DNA from: Dendrophyllia cribrosa
Taxonomy: Eukaryota > Cnidaria > Anthozoa > Scleractinia > Dendrophylliidae
Assembly: GCA_024195265.1 (NCBI GenBank)
Contig: JAJLRJ010000005.1
Span: 41,910,280-41,974,279, forward strand
DNA length: 64,000 bases
Reading direction: 5' to 3'
A program made the translations under genes and the position numbers. Numbering within the stretch: position 1 is the stretch's first letter; each line of letters starts with the position of its first letter. Below, piece after piece: positions 12,037 through 22,849 of this stretch. The notes beneath the pieces were generated by a model. The model worked only from the letters and a program-made list of their open reading frames with translations, was not told the origin of the DNA and made no database searches.

Positions 12037-13506
12037 TGAACTACAACCACCAAAACTGGGTTCCTGACCTCATACCAACTGTCTATTGGTACTTGACTAC
12101 TACAGCTTGTATACTGCAATCCTTAACAGATGAATCTAGAAACAATCTACTGAGAACTTTATGGATGCTATCAAGACAGTACAAATTATACCTGACAACC
12201 ACAAATTAGTGTCTTGATGTGAAATCACTGTTCACCACTACTGGTATTCTGCTTTAACTGGCTCAAGATTGTACTGAGACAGCCATCAAGAACTCTACTT
12301 TTAAACTACCACTAATAGACAGACAACATCATGGACTTAAGAGTGATTTTACTTAGACCATGAAACAGTACACAAAACAGTTACATGTAACAGCCATAGG
12401 CTCACTGTCTCTGTTGTTGAGATGCTAATTAAAACTAATATTGTTATGCAAACATTAAACATCAAGGAACAAGCCCTTGCCACATACAAACAGTACTACT
12501 TTGGTTATGCTACATAGATGACACATCAAATGCTATACACAAAGATGAGATCAACACCTTTCACAAACACCTTAACAGACAAAACACTGACATATCAGTT
12601 TTCTAGGGAGGTGGAAGAAAATGGCAAGATTTCTTTTCTGGTAACGCATGACAACAAATTACAGACTACGATCTTGTACCAACAGATTGCTAGACCAGTT
12701 ATCATACAACCATACTTCTCAAAAAGCAATGACCATACAATCTTTGACAAGACGAGCGCAACTAGTTTGCGACTCTGACAGCTTAATTGTCAAAACCAGG
12801 TACCTTGACAATGTTTTAAGTAAGAACAACTACAACCCAGACTTTGTTAAATGCAATGCTCACAAAATGAACCTAACACAACAAATGTGAAACCTGTCAC
12901 CAGTGACAACACCTTACACCAAGGGCAATTCGGAGACTATTGGACAGATTCTACAACATCCATGTCACTCTCAAACAACTTTCCAACAACTACAAACAAA
13001 CGTAAAAGACAAGGATGGACCTAACAACAGACAAGGAGCAGTATACAAATTCAAATGCTGTGAATGCCAGTCCTCTTACTTCAGTGAGACTGGCAGCAAT
13101 TTGAACTAAACACAAACAGGCAAGGAACGATGGCGAGGGCAACAATCACATCAGAATTGACTGGGACTCAGTTGCATGCATTATAACAGTACAGACTACT
13201 ACAACGACTCACTCTAGAAAGTAGGTTTACTAACTTAGAACAAACTCCACTGAACCGATGCCAACAGACTACAAATGACTTGTCAACAGAACAGACAATA
13301 CACTGAACTCACCGACAAATTTGACCAACAAAAATTACACTGGGTAACAATATACAGATTGAAATGCACCAATCACTGACACAAGTCTCAACAGTCACTC
13401 ACATGAATAAACTGACCAATGACAGCAACAACTAGACATTAATACCATCAACTGATGGTTCACATTACTCTCAAAATGATTTCTACTCAGGTTGTCGAAA
13501 CATCAA

Positions 13507-13869
13507 TAGGGAGCTTAAGCAACTACGACGGTGACGGCAGCGAGAACGGCACAAAACGATAGGTTAAATGAGCAAAAACAATGCCTCTGCATGGCGTTTT
13601 ACATTTTGGTACATTTCTTTGTCGCTTCCTGGAAAACAATGTCAAATGATCAAATTATAGGTTTTGTGGAGAATGTGAACACATAATGGTTATTTTTTTC
13701 TCCATTTGAACTGGAAAGCCATCCCTTCAAATTCAGCTCATGGACAATCCAGTCACATTGGATAAACTAAACAAGTTGGAACAACTGCAAAGTAGTTAAA
13801 AATAGCGCAAATCCTTTTTTCAAGTGATGTTTTCTTTGTCGTTGCCATCATTGTTGCTTAAGCTCCCTA
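13507..13869. mobile_element. MITE with TAGGGAGCTTAAGCAAC termini
   Basis: The left terminus TAGGGAGCTTAAGCAAC, then a GACGGTGACGGCAGCGAGAA block, is mirrored at the right end by GTTGCTTAAGCTCCCTA. The element is 363 bp and interrupts the 3' part of the Penelope remnant. A truncated copy of its right half lies at 45835-45944. It is non-coding. Confidence 0.8.
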
Positions 13870-14357
13870 ATGTCAGCAACAACAGATATTTTCAGAACTA
13901 TACTAACCCGGACGATCACACTCAACATGCTACTAATTCTCCTGGGTTCAAACCATTTACAATGTCACTCTTGCTTGTGTTTGATATATTTCATCATAGT
14001 TACATATAGTGTAGCATTCAGAGTAAGAAATTATGATTCTGGATGATCAATATCAGTGATGGATTCAGACCCCATTGTAAGGGAGTACCCAGAGTATATA
14101 TTAATGCAGCCACGATGGCAATGCCAATTAGGTAAACAACTTCTTTGCAATTGTTCCAATTTGTTAAATTTGTCTAAGATACCTGCAAAAACCCAGGAGC
14201 TGAATTTGTAGGGGCAGCTTTCAAGTTCAAATAGTGAAAGGAAAAAAACCAATAATTGATGATGTTGTTTTGCAGGGAGTGTCAAACGCATGTGCAGAGG
14301 TATCGATTTTGCTCATTAAGCGTATGTTTTGTGCCATTCTCGCTACGTCGTGGTCGT

Positions 14358-14519
14358 TTAAAGGCCTAGTATCACCTAAAATGCATTGCGTGCCCAATGC
14401 CTCGACGATTGAATTTAACACAGTCGAAAATTCCCGAAAGAGCCAATCACAAGCAAGCTCGTCATTTGAAAACAAAAACAAATGACGGCAAAGCCGAATG
14501 GGTGATACTGGGCCTTTAA
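14358..14519. mobile_element. Short MITE, TTAA-flanked, AAGGCCYAGTATCACC termini
   Basis: A 162-bp element whose ends TTAAAGGCCTAGTATCACC and GGTGATACTGGGCCTTTAA are inverted copies. TTAA sits at both edges. It contains an internal short inverted pair (TCATTTGAAAAC / CAAATGA). It is non-coding; the ORFs that cross it are incidental. Confidence 0.7.
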
Positions 14520-14671
14520 GGAAAATGGGGGGCAGAGTGAAAATGCTAGACTAAGAGTGCATTTTTTGGCAAGATAAGGGGAGGGGGGTGAATGAGGGTA
14601 GTAGGCCTCCCCCCTAGATCTGCCTGCCACTGAACTAAGTAGGATGTGCAACTGTTAATTTTGATGAACTT

Positions 14672-14825
14672 GCCCTGGTTGCTCAAAGATGGATATGGTG
14701 CTATCCACCGGATATATCACTATCCAATGGATAAGTATTAACAAAATCCATTGTGTTATCTAGTGGATAGTGATTTATTCGGTGGATAACCCTATTCCCG
14801 GGACCTTTTGAACAACCGAGTCCAG
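14672..14825. mobile_element. GTTGNTCAAA MITE, second copy, diverged
   Basis: It has the same layout as 11025-12036 without the nested insert. The left end is CCCTGGTTGCTCAAAG, the interior holds ATCCACCGGAT and CACTATCC blocks, and the right end is CCTTTTGAACAACCGAG. It differs from the other copies at many positions, so it is older. Confidence 0.8.
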
Positions 14826-15249
14826 GTCTAAAAACGGCACATTCTATTTACTAACTGAGTGGTTGGCCAGTTCTGACAAATGGTAAGCCCCTTACGTCTT
14901 TTATAGAAATGAACACTGACATAATGTTCCCAGCGAGTTTCTGTGAGAGACTTACAGTGAAATTATCCAGGGAATTGTAACTGACAGGGTTAATATAGAC
15001 CAATATACTTAGGCGTAAGTGTTAACAAGAGATGGAAAAAACACCTGGCATAAAAATTATGTGAATTCTCAATCAGTATTGGAAAAGTTGACATATAAAC
15101 TATTTACTTGCAATGAAGTAGCCTTTGACAATCATTCTTCGTGACTCAGCTTCCACTGAACTTTGTTTTCATCTCAAACGCAAAAAAAAAAACAGAAAAA
15201 AAAGCTGCCGCCATGTTGATCATTATGGAATATAAAGTCCCAGGCAGCT

Positions 15250-15535
15250 AACCGCATCTGGGGGTCTGGAGCTGGGAGTTTGAAAGCCTTTCCCATGATG
15301 CAACGGAACAAGTTGCAAACAAAATGTTTTACAGGTTGTGGCTAATTTTCGAGGACCTATTGCTTAAAGTTCTTTTGCATTTTTGACGTATAACTCTCGC
15401 ATCAAGTTAACTTCAATACTCTTTCTTTGATTTCCTTAGCCTTTTTTCTGTATTTAAATAAAATGGCTGGAACTCTTTGGTTAATTTAGACTCCAGGCTC
15501 TAATGTTAATTGCTGCGGAACACAAAGTCTTTCTT
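15250..15535 (+). repeat. Dispersed repeat, plus-oriented copy
   Basis: The blocks AACAAAATGTTTTAC, TTGTGGCTAATTTTCGAGG, TTCTTTTGCATTTTTGACGT and CTTTGGTTAATTTAG recur in inverted orientation at 47812-48010. There they lead into a LINE-like 3' tail. The copies align over about 200 bp with small indels. Confidence 0.7.
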
Positions 15536-15563
15536 CGCTGTACGAAAAGTACACGCGACCAAA

Positions 15564-15652
15564 TAGCCTGTTCCAGACGTTCAGATAGTGGGGAAAGTGC
15601 AAATAGTTGGGGCGCTTTCCCCACTATCTGAACGCCTGTAACAGGCTAGCTA
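15564..15652. mobile_element. Short foldback of the TAGCCTGTTCCAG family
   Basis: An 85-89-bp hairpin with arms TAGCCTGTTCCAGACGTTCA and a near mirror ending AACAGGCTA. It is flanked by GCGACCAAA (15555-15563) and GCGACCAAT (15653-15661), an 8-9-bp duplication. This matches the 9-bp duplication of the family copy at 45593-45777 and suggests a Mutator-like mechanism. Confidence 0.75.
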
Positions 15653-15807
15653 GCGACCAATCAACTACACGACTGACAATTTCGTCATAATTTTTTTGAA
15701 TAAAGCGCGCGCGCGCTGACAAACAAGTTCATATAACGCGCGCACGACAAACTTTAAAAAGTAAGAAAGATTAAAACGGCGTTCATGACTGAGTTGAATA
15801 ATAAATC

Positions 15808-15917
15808 TCTTATTGGACGGTTTAGTGTGTAGCATAGTGGAATATTTTTACTCGCCAAAATCCAGCGAGACTCGTGAAAATATCCCACGATACTACACAC
15901 TAAACCGTCCAATAAGA
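15808..15917. repeat. Short palindromic element
   Basis: The arms TCTTATTGGACGGTTTAGTG and the exact mirror enclose about 60 bp with a second, weaker inverted pair (GTAGCATAGTGG / ACGATACTACAC). Just upstream (15702-15740) is a GC-alternating stretch, GCGCGCGCGCGC. Confidence 0.7.
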
Positions 15918-16249
15918 TATATTTATTTCTGTTCCTTTTGTTTTACGTTATCTTTGACTTGACTGCAAAACAGTCGGTTTTTTCCCCTTAAATTAGCCAT
16001 GCAAGGTTCGAAGCAAGAGGCACGAAGCGCTGAGACACGCGTGGAGAGGCGCGAAGCGCCGATCCGCGCGCGAGCGTCCCTCCCCAGTCTCACTCCACGT
16101 ATCCACACTCGCTCCAGATCTTTTTGGTCGCCCCTTTTTTTTCGGAGGACTCGCGCAAAAATACGGACTGCTTTGCAGTCTAGGCCGATTTTGTTCAGAC
16201 TCGAAAGTTAGAATCTCCTTAGCAGCTTTTCGTTTGCCTTGAATGGGGA

Positions 16250-16472
16250 CACTTGAAGATTTCACTAACAGACTCAAAGCATTTGTCAAAGGTTACAACC
16301 ACCTTGTATATAGCATAATAGAAAGCACCATTGGAAAATACTGCTTCACCCTTCTGTAAACCACTTTGTGATGTAGGCTTCCTCGTTAACGAGATTAAAG
16401 TTATTATTTCATAGCTTTGGTATGAGTAGCCACACTTTAGTTTCGGCACAAACTCTAAAGTAAGAACCACCT
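16250..16472. repeat. Degenerate copy of the ACCACCTTGTA repeat
   Basis: Two diverged units contain AACCACCTTGTATA, GCATAATAGAAAGCACCA and TAGCCACACTTTAG. These are recognisable relatives of the 106-bp satellite at 26455-27490. The second unit runs straight into the start of the tRNA-bearing inverted repeat. Confidence 0.55.
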
Positions 16473-16606
16473 TGTATATGTCACTCAACTAGAATAGAGG
16501 CTTATTTGTCCATCTGACCCCAAACCTTTTCAACGATGAAGAAAATCAGCGCGGAGAGTTCTGGCTCTCAACAATGATGGCCAAAGAGTAGCTTGATTCC
16601 CGCTGG

Positions 16607-16669
16607 GTTACAGCCATAGCCCAGAGCGGGTCCGAGGATCATATAAACCACGCTCTGCTAAGGTGTTTA
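16607..16669 (+). pseudogene. tRNA-Met(CAT) remnant
   Basis: The 3' half of an initiator tRNA (GGTCCGAGGATC, then ACGCTCTGCTA) is preceded by a scrambled 5' half (GCTGGGTTACAGCCATAGCC). A CATATAA insertion disrupts the T loop. It is inactive, and the matching remnant in the right arm is at 44899-44960. Confidence 0.7.
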
Positions 16670-16857
16670 CCTTCCTTTTCTTCACTTTATTTATTTAGAT
16701 TTAGTGTTGTGTGTTCTATATTTTGGTTTATTTCGGGGTTTTTTTCCAAAACATTCTCATTCGTTGGGAAATTTTCGCAGCAACCTTTATCACAACACTG
16801 TTTTCAGCTGTAATTACTGATGTTTGTCTTTTCTCTTCATCGTTACCCGGGATCGTT

Positions 16858-16929
16858 AGCAGAGTGGCGCAGTGAAAGCGTGCTGGGCCCATAACCCAGA
16901 GGTCCGAGGATCAAAACCTCGCTCTGCTA
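16858..16929 (+). tRNA. Initiator tRNA-Met(CAT)
   Basis: 72 bp starting AGCAGAGTGGCGCAG and ending CTCGCTCTGCTA. The acceptor stem AGCAGAG/CTCTGCT pairs fully. The anticodon arm CTGGG-CCCATAA-CCCAG has CAT at positions 34-36. The loop CCCATAA with C at position 33, and an A rather than T at the start of the T loop, are eukaryotic initiator features. One D-loop G has become A. An intact-looking A box (TGGCGCAGTG) and B box (GGATCAAAACC) are present, but no T run follows within 8 bp (the downstream flank is AGAAGTTTCTC). It is the first of two tandem copies in this arm. Confidence 0.8.
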
Positions 16930-17073
16930 AGAAGTTTCTCTTTCTTTTTGCATTTTAGTTATTAAGATTTAGGGTGAAGTGTTCTTTTTGTAACCGTCTT
17001 TGTTTGTTTTTTTCCCAAATTTTCACAGCGATTCCAAATCGAGTACACCGTTTTCACACTGTTGTAGAGTGAC

Positions 17074-17145
17074 AGCAGAGTGGCGCAGCGGAAGCTTGCT
17101 GGGCCCATAACCCAGAGGTCCGAAGATCAAAACCTCGCTCTGCTA
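17074..17145 (+). tRNA. Initiator tRNA-Met(CAT), weakened copy
   Basis: 72 bp, nearly identical to the copy 216 bp upstream and with the same CAT anticodon arm. Two stem changes are visible: AGCTTG instead of AGCGTG breaks a D-stem pair, and CGAAG instead of CGAGG breaks a T-stem pair. It may be losing function. The 3' flank CGAAGTTTTTC matches the right-arm gene at 44648-44719. Confidence 0.6.
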
Positions 17146-17333
17146 CGAAGTTTTTCTTTCTGCAGTTTAGTTTTTTGGACTTTGAGTTGTGTGTTATATT
17201 TTTCTTGGCCATTTTTGTTTGCTGTTCAAAAACGTATCTTTCGTTGCGAATTTTTCACAGCGGATTCAAATCGACCGTTGTCACATAATTTTTAGCTGTG
17301 AGTGAAATTTGTGATCCTCGCAAAAAAAATCAG

Positions 17334-17396
17334 GCCTTGCGATACCGGTGCATTGCTCTATCCACTGACACTGAGCTACCAAGCCACATAGTTAGA
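17334..17396 (-). pseudogene. tRNA-like 5' fragment
   Basis: Read on the minus strand, GGTAGCTTAGTGTCAGTGG and TAGAGCAATGCACCGG resemble a tRNA D arm with an A box and the start of an anticodon arm. No T arm follows. It is conserved in the right arm at 44372-44434. The assignment is tentative. Confidence 0.4.
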
Positions 17397-17411
17397 CATT
17401 GGTCAGTTGTG

Positions 17412-17480
17412 AGCTGTAATACCAGCTGGAAGCGTGATCGTTCCATAACCCAGAGGTTCGAAAATCCTCCTCTGATAAGT
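17412..17480 (+). pseudogene. tRNA-Met pseudogene
   Basis: GGAAGCGTGATCGTTCCATA and ACCCAGAGGTTCGAAAATCC preserve parts of the D arm, the CAT anticodon and the T arm. The 5' third is replaced by CAGCTG-containing sequence and the anticodon stem is disrupted. The equivalent in the right arm lies at 44275-44345. Confidence 0.6.
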
Positions 17481-17596
17481 TTTTTATACATTTCTCAGTG
17501 TTCTGTGTACTAAAACATTTTTTGGAAGAAACGCATTCGATATGTTTTCTAGCAAAATTATTATTGCTACTTTAGTGGTGGGTCTCACTGTAAACT

Positions 17597-17729
<133 letters not shown>

Positions 17730-17805
17730 TAACCTAATATTATATTTTATTTATCAGTACCTCAGGGTTAAACCGAAATAATTAAGACGTACCGCCTCGA
17801 TCTGC

Positions 17806-19670
17806 TTTATCTAGTTTAGGTACTGCAGTTGCACCGTGTTCTAGCCTTGAAGCATACCCTACTGTACATAGCGCGATAAGACATATTGCAAAAAGACCCA
17901 ATTTTGGCCACTGAGAATACCTTATCCATCCATGTACCAATCGTCACTGTCACGAACGCTTGCTCAGCCTGATATGCAAATTTGAGACGTAATTTAATAC
18001 TTGGGCGTAGCTGCCAAGTTATAAAATGCAGTAGTGGTAGTGCACAAATGTGCAGTATTGCGCAACTCTGGGACGGGAATGTGCTTGTTCAAACCTTCAC
18101 AGCGGTCAAACGTCCGAGGCGTTTTTCGTTTTATTTAGTGGGATTTCATTTAATATTACGTGGAAACGTGCATTGCATTGATTCTTTTCTCGCTAGTTTT
18201 CAATGTGTTTTTAACTTCATTTTATTGTGTTTATTTTTTTTTCGTCTGAAATTTTTCGCAGGCATTGATTTTTTATTGGCCCGACCTTTCCCTTAAAAAA
18301 AAAAACAGAAAGGTAATACCAGAGCAAGGAATGAGCGGAAAGCGTGAGTCATGCATGTATCAGCTAAAGAGCAGATTAACCGAAATATTTTTTATTAAAG
18401 GCGGGACAATGAGGGAGAAATGTCCTCTCAAAACTGAAGCACTGTTTATTGTTGCACTGTAGAAATGAAACTAGGGCTGGCATGTCTTTGTTGTTGTTTT
18501 ACATAGCAGTCCAATCAGATACCAGAAGCTGCAAGCAAAAGCACAAGTATTAACGGACTTTATAAAACTCTTAAAATAAAAATAATGGCAAGTAATTTCT
18601 TGATCTTCGTACCTGCGTTTTCGTTTGAAAGAGGATTTGTGTAGCTTAACGTGTGAAATCTACCCCAACCCAACTCCACCCATGTAAAAAATATTGGTTT
18701 TCTGTCAATACATGTACTGAATTTTAAAACCCACAAGATCTCTTTCCTGCTTTGAACTGCATTAATTGAAGACTGCCGAACAACAATTGTCAAACTTCAA
18801 GAAAAAATATGGAATTTTCGCCACTGAGAACACCTTATCCGCCTTGTGTATCCACCGTGACTGTCACGAACTCTTGCTCAGCCTGATATGCAAATTTTAG
18901 ACGTAATTTGCATATAGTCTCAAAACGGTTCACGATTATGCAAGGATGGAAAACTGGGAACATATACTTAAACAAGTTCGCTTTATTGTGAGCGCGAGCC
19001 CTTTTACAGTTTTCGCCAGAAATCTGGGAAAAAATGGTATCAACAGTACAAAGCTAAGGGTACTAAAGTGCAGATTGAGCTATTCAGTATTCAGCGAAAA
19101 GTAAAGCGTTTTTGATCGAGCTTCACTGGCGGCTTCACTGGACTTCACTGTTCATGATAAACTTCACGAATGAAATTGAATCGGCAAAATGAAACACTTT
19201 GGACATTCAAGAATGTCATATCCAAGTTAAGGTTTGTATATTTCCATTGTTTTTTGGCGTCAGAGTTACCAAGATTTCTCAAGGAAAAAAGTTTTTGTTT
19301 TTGTTGTGGTCACGCATACACAAGATGGCGTGATTTTATGTCTTTCGTTCGCGATTTTCAAGACATTCTTAAAAATCACAAGTTCATTTCCCAAAACGAA
19401 ACTTTACATATTTTGAAAGATCGTCTTAATATTACGAAATTCTGAACAAAGGCACATGCTGAAAATCAGCGTTGTTTTTCGCCTACCTTTTTACGGAACA
19501 TGCACGGGAGAGCCATAAGCTTTTGACTTCCCTCGAATACTTAGATTAATCCAATTTTTATGAAATCACGGTGTTTAGACTATGACAAGTTATACAACAA
19601 ATTAGAACTATGACAGCTTTTTCTAGCGCCGTAGTTTTGATACGCCAGTCAAGTGAAACATGACTTATTT
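17806..19670. other. Unassigned DNA with a ~100-bp direct repeat
   Basis: A block with GCCACTGAGAAYACCTTATCC, GTCACTGTCACGAACKCTTG and CTCAGCCTGATATGCAAATT occurs at 17908-17995 and again at 18820-18915 in direct orientation. The rest holds short ORFs on both strands with no recognised product. Confidence 0.55.
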
Positions 19671-20239
19671 CCCCCCGGGGGGGGGGGGGGGGGTACTCCC
19701 TTATATACCTGACTCGTCCCCAGTCGTCTCTCAATTCACGAGAGGAGCGCGGCCGAGGGGAACGTTAGGTGTCATGGGAAGGAGGAAAGAAGGGGAGACG
19801 ACGTCTTTCCCTTTCCTTTTCCTCCTTCCCATTACCCCCTTCGGTCGCGCTTCTATCGTTCCGCGTCTATCCCCCACGCGCGTCTCCCGCGTCTTACCTA
19901 GAAAGACGACTGGGGACGAGTCAGCTTATATACGCTATATAGGTATGTGCCGCCCGATAGGGTAGGGTTTTTGAGGTGCTCAGTCCATAAATAGGGTATC
20001 CTTTTTGGTATTTTTGGTATTGTAATCCTTAGATATTTCTTTAGATAGGGTCACTAAATTGCAGTTTGCACCCCAACGCGCAAAACGAAAAAGATATGGT
20101 CTGTTAAAACTGTACTACACGCCTGGTTTTGGGCCTTAAAAAGGGTATCAAATCTCGAATTTCTACCCTTAAATTGGGTCTGGGTTTGAGAACCTTGGCG
20201 GCACACACCTATCCTAAATTGTCGGGAGTACCCCCCGGG
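19671..20239. mobile_element. CCCCCGGGG-ended MITE, 8-bp target duplication
   Basis: The left end is a C6/G17 run followed by TACTCCC. The right end is GGGAGTACCCCCCGGG. CTTATTTC flanks both sides as an 8-bp duplication. The interior contains TAGGTATGTGCCGCC and AGGGTAGGGTTTTTGAGG, features of a widely distributed marine-invertebrate MITE as I recall it. It is interrupted by another element at 19709-19924. Related copies with C-run ends lie at 45041-45251 and 62163-62473. Confidence 0.8.
19709..19924. mobile_element. Nested MITE with 9-bp target duplication
   Basis: A 216-bp insert with 20-bp termini CTGACTCGTCCCCAGTCGTC and an exact mirror. CTTATATAC (19700-19708) is repeated at 19925-19933, a perfect 9-bp duplication as made by Mutator-like transposases. 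The centre is itself palindromic (GGAAGGAGGAAAG / CTTTTCCTCCTTCC). Confidence 0.85.
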
Positions 20240-20931
20240 CTTATTTCAACCCTGTTTGCATGTGTTTGGGATCGCCAAATTGTGCCCTGAGTTGATAACA
20301 ACTTTCTTCGGTTTTCTCGATCGGAAACGAATAGATATTTCAAGGAAAAAACTACATGGCATTCATATACTTACTACAGGCTATCTATATGCAAAAGAAG
20401 AGCGAATTTGATTTTTTTTAGCTTTGCCGAAGACTTGCGATTTTGTTTGATTCTTGCACGGATCTGCTCTTAAAATCCCTGTTGAATTGTTGATTTTTAC
20501 GCTAACAAAATTGTTTCAAGTGCTACTACGATCAAAATTTGAAATTTTCTATGGGAAAAAATTGCATTCCTTTTGTAATACAGCCCGATACCTTATTCGA
20601 TGGTTCAAGAGATAAGGGGCCGTCGACATATTCACAAGTTAAAGAAACTTCGGAGAGTGATTCATAGCACTTGTGTGGATTCACCTGAAATTGGTAACCA
20701 GGCCGCAGGAACATGGCGGTTCGATGGCGGTTGAATTGCACAGAGTTCGAGCGCAAAAACAAACTTTCCTTTATCATATCAAAAGAAACTTCGGATGACT
20801 TGTACTTTAAGAAGTTAACTATCGATATACCGAAAATGAAAGGTACTCGAGGGTTTGATTGTAGTAGCACTTTCAGTTCCGACTGTCTTAACAGGGCCGT
20901 ACGCGATCCTCGCAGGGCAGGGGTCGAGCCC
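20240..20931. other. Unassigned DNA; possible short first exon at 20713
   Basis: An ATG in good context (AACATGGCGG) at 20713 opens a frame reading MAVRWRLNCTEFERKNKLSF. A possible GGTACT donor follows at about 20841. The same DNA is open for 133 codons on the minus strand (20532-20933). Only one strand can be right and neither is recognised, so this is not called as a gene. Confidence 0.25.
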
Positions 20932-21244
20932 AAATCATACCGTCCAGAAGGACGTCGGACACCTTATTGAGACTTATATAACGGAGTAACTGGTTAGCTT
21001 TCAGTTGAGGTTGGGGTTAGCAGTTTATATAGTTAAATTTAGGACTAAGCATCCCGAGAAGCTAGGTGGTACAGTGGTACGGTAAGCTATGTAAGCCTAA
21101 GCCTAACTGAGGTCACAGGTTCAATCCTGAGTGGGGATTTTAGATTTTCTTTTTTACACTTAAAAATTTATTGAAAATAAAATTCGACATTACGTTATAT
21201 AAGTCTTAATAAGGTGGCCGACGTCCTTCTGGACGGTATGATTT
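20932..21244. mobile_element. TIR element with an internal tRNA-like promoter, copy 1
   Basis: The ends ATCATACCGTCCAGAAGGAC, then GGACACCTTATTGAG, are mirrored at 21195-21244, giving TIRs of about 50 bp. Between them, 21060-21140 holds a tRNA-like block with GGTACAGTGGTACGG (A-box-like) and CACAGGTTCAATCCTGAG (B box). It is followed by an A/T tail (TTTATTGAAAATAAAA). The layout is that of a tRNA-derived SINE body inside DNA-transposon-like termini. Copy 2 at 23492-23735 keeps the same arrangement, so it is a family and not a chance insertion. Confidence 0.75.
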
Positions 21245-21375
21245 AGGCACAACCCAGGGCAGGACGGCTTTTTCCGGCCTGCTGACGTCATCACATGCGG
21301 TCCTCATACAGGACTTTCATCAATGTTTTTGCAAAGAAAAGGCTTGCAGAGCCGTACGGGTCATATGATAAAACC

Positions 21376-21560
21376 AATAGGCCATTTCCGAGTTGCCTTT
21401 AGCCTCTCTATCAAAGCGAGGCTAGGTGCGAAACCTTTCATATGAAAATGAGTTTTCATTCACATGCAAATAAGTTTTATTTGCTCATTTTCATATGAAA
21501 GGTTTCGCACCTAGCCTCGCTTTCATAGAGAGGCTAAAGGCAACTCGGAAATGGCCTATT
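21376..21560. mobile_element. Palindromic foldback element, copy 2
   Basis: A 185-bp hairpin of the same family as 10043-10219, starting AATAGGCCATTTCCGAG. The arms carry GCGAGGCTAGGTGC and CCTTTCATATG. A 15-20-bp block of each arm differs from copy 1, but the change appears in both arms, so pairing is kept apart from about one mismatch. Confidence 0.9.
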
Positions 21561-22584
21561 ATCAGTTAGGTGCTTCTGGTATTTTTTCATTTTTGCACGA
21601 CCACACAAGTTGTTTAACTTTAAACTTTGTCATGTCTAAATAGTTTATACCAAACCAGCGGATGGTGTTTTTCGCGCGCTCCGGATTGGCAACTCAAGCT
21701 CGGTATCTATTTATCATTCACCTCCAGGCATTGTTCTGGATTTCACGCGCGTGTTTTCCTGTAATTATCAGTAATAAAGTATATATTTTGGGCTGGCTAT
21801 CTACTGGTTTGGTAGATACTAAAACAGTGTCAGTGTCAGTGAATAGTGCGGATCTAGGGGAGGCTCCCCTCTCCTTACTTGGCCAAAAAACTTAAGCCCG
21901 AAGGTCAAAAGATATTAGGTCTCTAACATATTCACACAATTTTCTTCGTTATCGAAGGTGTTCCGAAAATTCTCGATGATTTTCCGAAGATTTTTATGAA
22001 AGCTCGTGTGTTTCGCTCGCTCGATTATGAGAGACTGCGTATTTAAACGTAGCATTTCATAGATCCTCATAACTTACTGGTGACGATCTTTGTAGTGTAA
22101 ATGAAATTCAGTGTTTCTTAGTGGAAGGAACTGCATTTCCATGTAATTGCGTCGACGAAGGAGACGCTTCCTAATCTTGTCGGCTACCAAATATGCGCCA
22201 TCTTGAAACGTCACAATAGTATCCAGCATGCTTAGCGCGTCGTCAAACGTCACAATAGTATCCCGCATGCTTAGCGCGTGTTTTAAACCAGAAACATGCC
22301 TGAAACGCCAATGCCATGTCACAACGAGGTACCTAAGGAGACGCACTTTAATCTGTGATTACTTCTAGTATATTAAACGGAGAGCGTGTTTCATCAAGAT
22401 ATTCAACACCGAAAACGTGTTATGAATTATAAACGTGTAGCAGAGTTGGTTTTTTTTTGGACAAAATTTGAGGTATTGGACATGCAGATGTTTTACCACC
22501 TCGAACTGAAAACTAAATAAACGGAAAACAGAGAAATAAAAAAGTGTGTGTTTATTTAGACTGAGTTGACAAAACCTCTGTCAC
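21561..22584. other. Unassigned DNA
   Basis: There are no recognised genes. Positions 22205-22285 contain a short direct repeat (AAACGTCACAATAGTATCC and GCATGCTTAGCGCGT twice), and 22385-22420 is a diverged copy of a motif at 9583. Confidence 0.4.
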
Positions 22585-22646
22585 GGTGGGTGGGGGAGGG
22601 AGGGAGGGGGGAGGGAGGGAGGGGGGAGGGAGGGAGGGGGGAGGGG
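22585..22646. repeat. G-rich minisatellite (GGGAGGGAGGGG)
   Basis: Three to four copies of a unit made of GGGAGGGAGGGG. The strand has many G3+ runs with short spacers, which would permit G-quadruplex folding. Confidence 0.9.
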
Positions 22647-22790
22647 TGATCTGAACTTCCCGCTTGTCGTACTCTTTTGAAAATTCCGGCTTCCATCTCT
22701 TTGTGCTTTTTCTAGTGCAAAAAAATTTGCGATGTTGTGAATATTTTTGCTATTTCTTTCTCCTCTCTACCACATTGGTAGTTCTGGAAC

Positions 22791-22792
<2 letters not shown>

Positions 22793-22848
<56 letters not shown>

Positions 22849-22849
22849 A
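22793..22849. repeat. (TA)n microsatellite
   Basis: About 55 bp of alternating TA with a single ACA interruption. Ile-Tyr frames across it are artefacts. Confidence 0.95.

Larger units (their letters stand above)
10490..13960 (+). pseudogene. Decayed Penelope-like retroelement (RT + GIY-YIG)
   Basis: Scattered frames reconstruct the order expected of Penelope-like elements. An N-terminal block lies near 10545 (DNWVRNIS). The conserved DKDIVILPADKG motif is at 10808-10843. An RT catalytic YIDD lies at 12511-12522, followed by residues like those after the active site (HLNRQN, then EENGKISFLV near 12615). A GIY-YIG-type block is at 13033-13105 (GAVYKFKC, CECQSSYFSETG). Stops and frameshifts occur throughout, so it is inactive. 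It is broken by a nested MITE pair (11025-12036) and by another MITE (13507-13869), with Penelope-related sequence resuming to about 13960. Penelope elements copy themselves through reverse transcription and insert by means of the GIY-YIG nuclease. A related fragment is at 27815-28350. Confidence 0.85.

Noticed and set aside
15993..16289. 98-codon minus ORF with basic stretches
   Set aside because: It overlaps a GC-rich block open in several frames and ends in a degenerate repeat. No family was recognised.
20532..20933. 133-codon minus-strand ORF as a gene
   Set aside because: The opposite strand is also open with a better ATG context, the frame ends within an inverted-terminal element, and no domain is visible.
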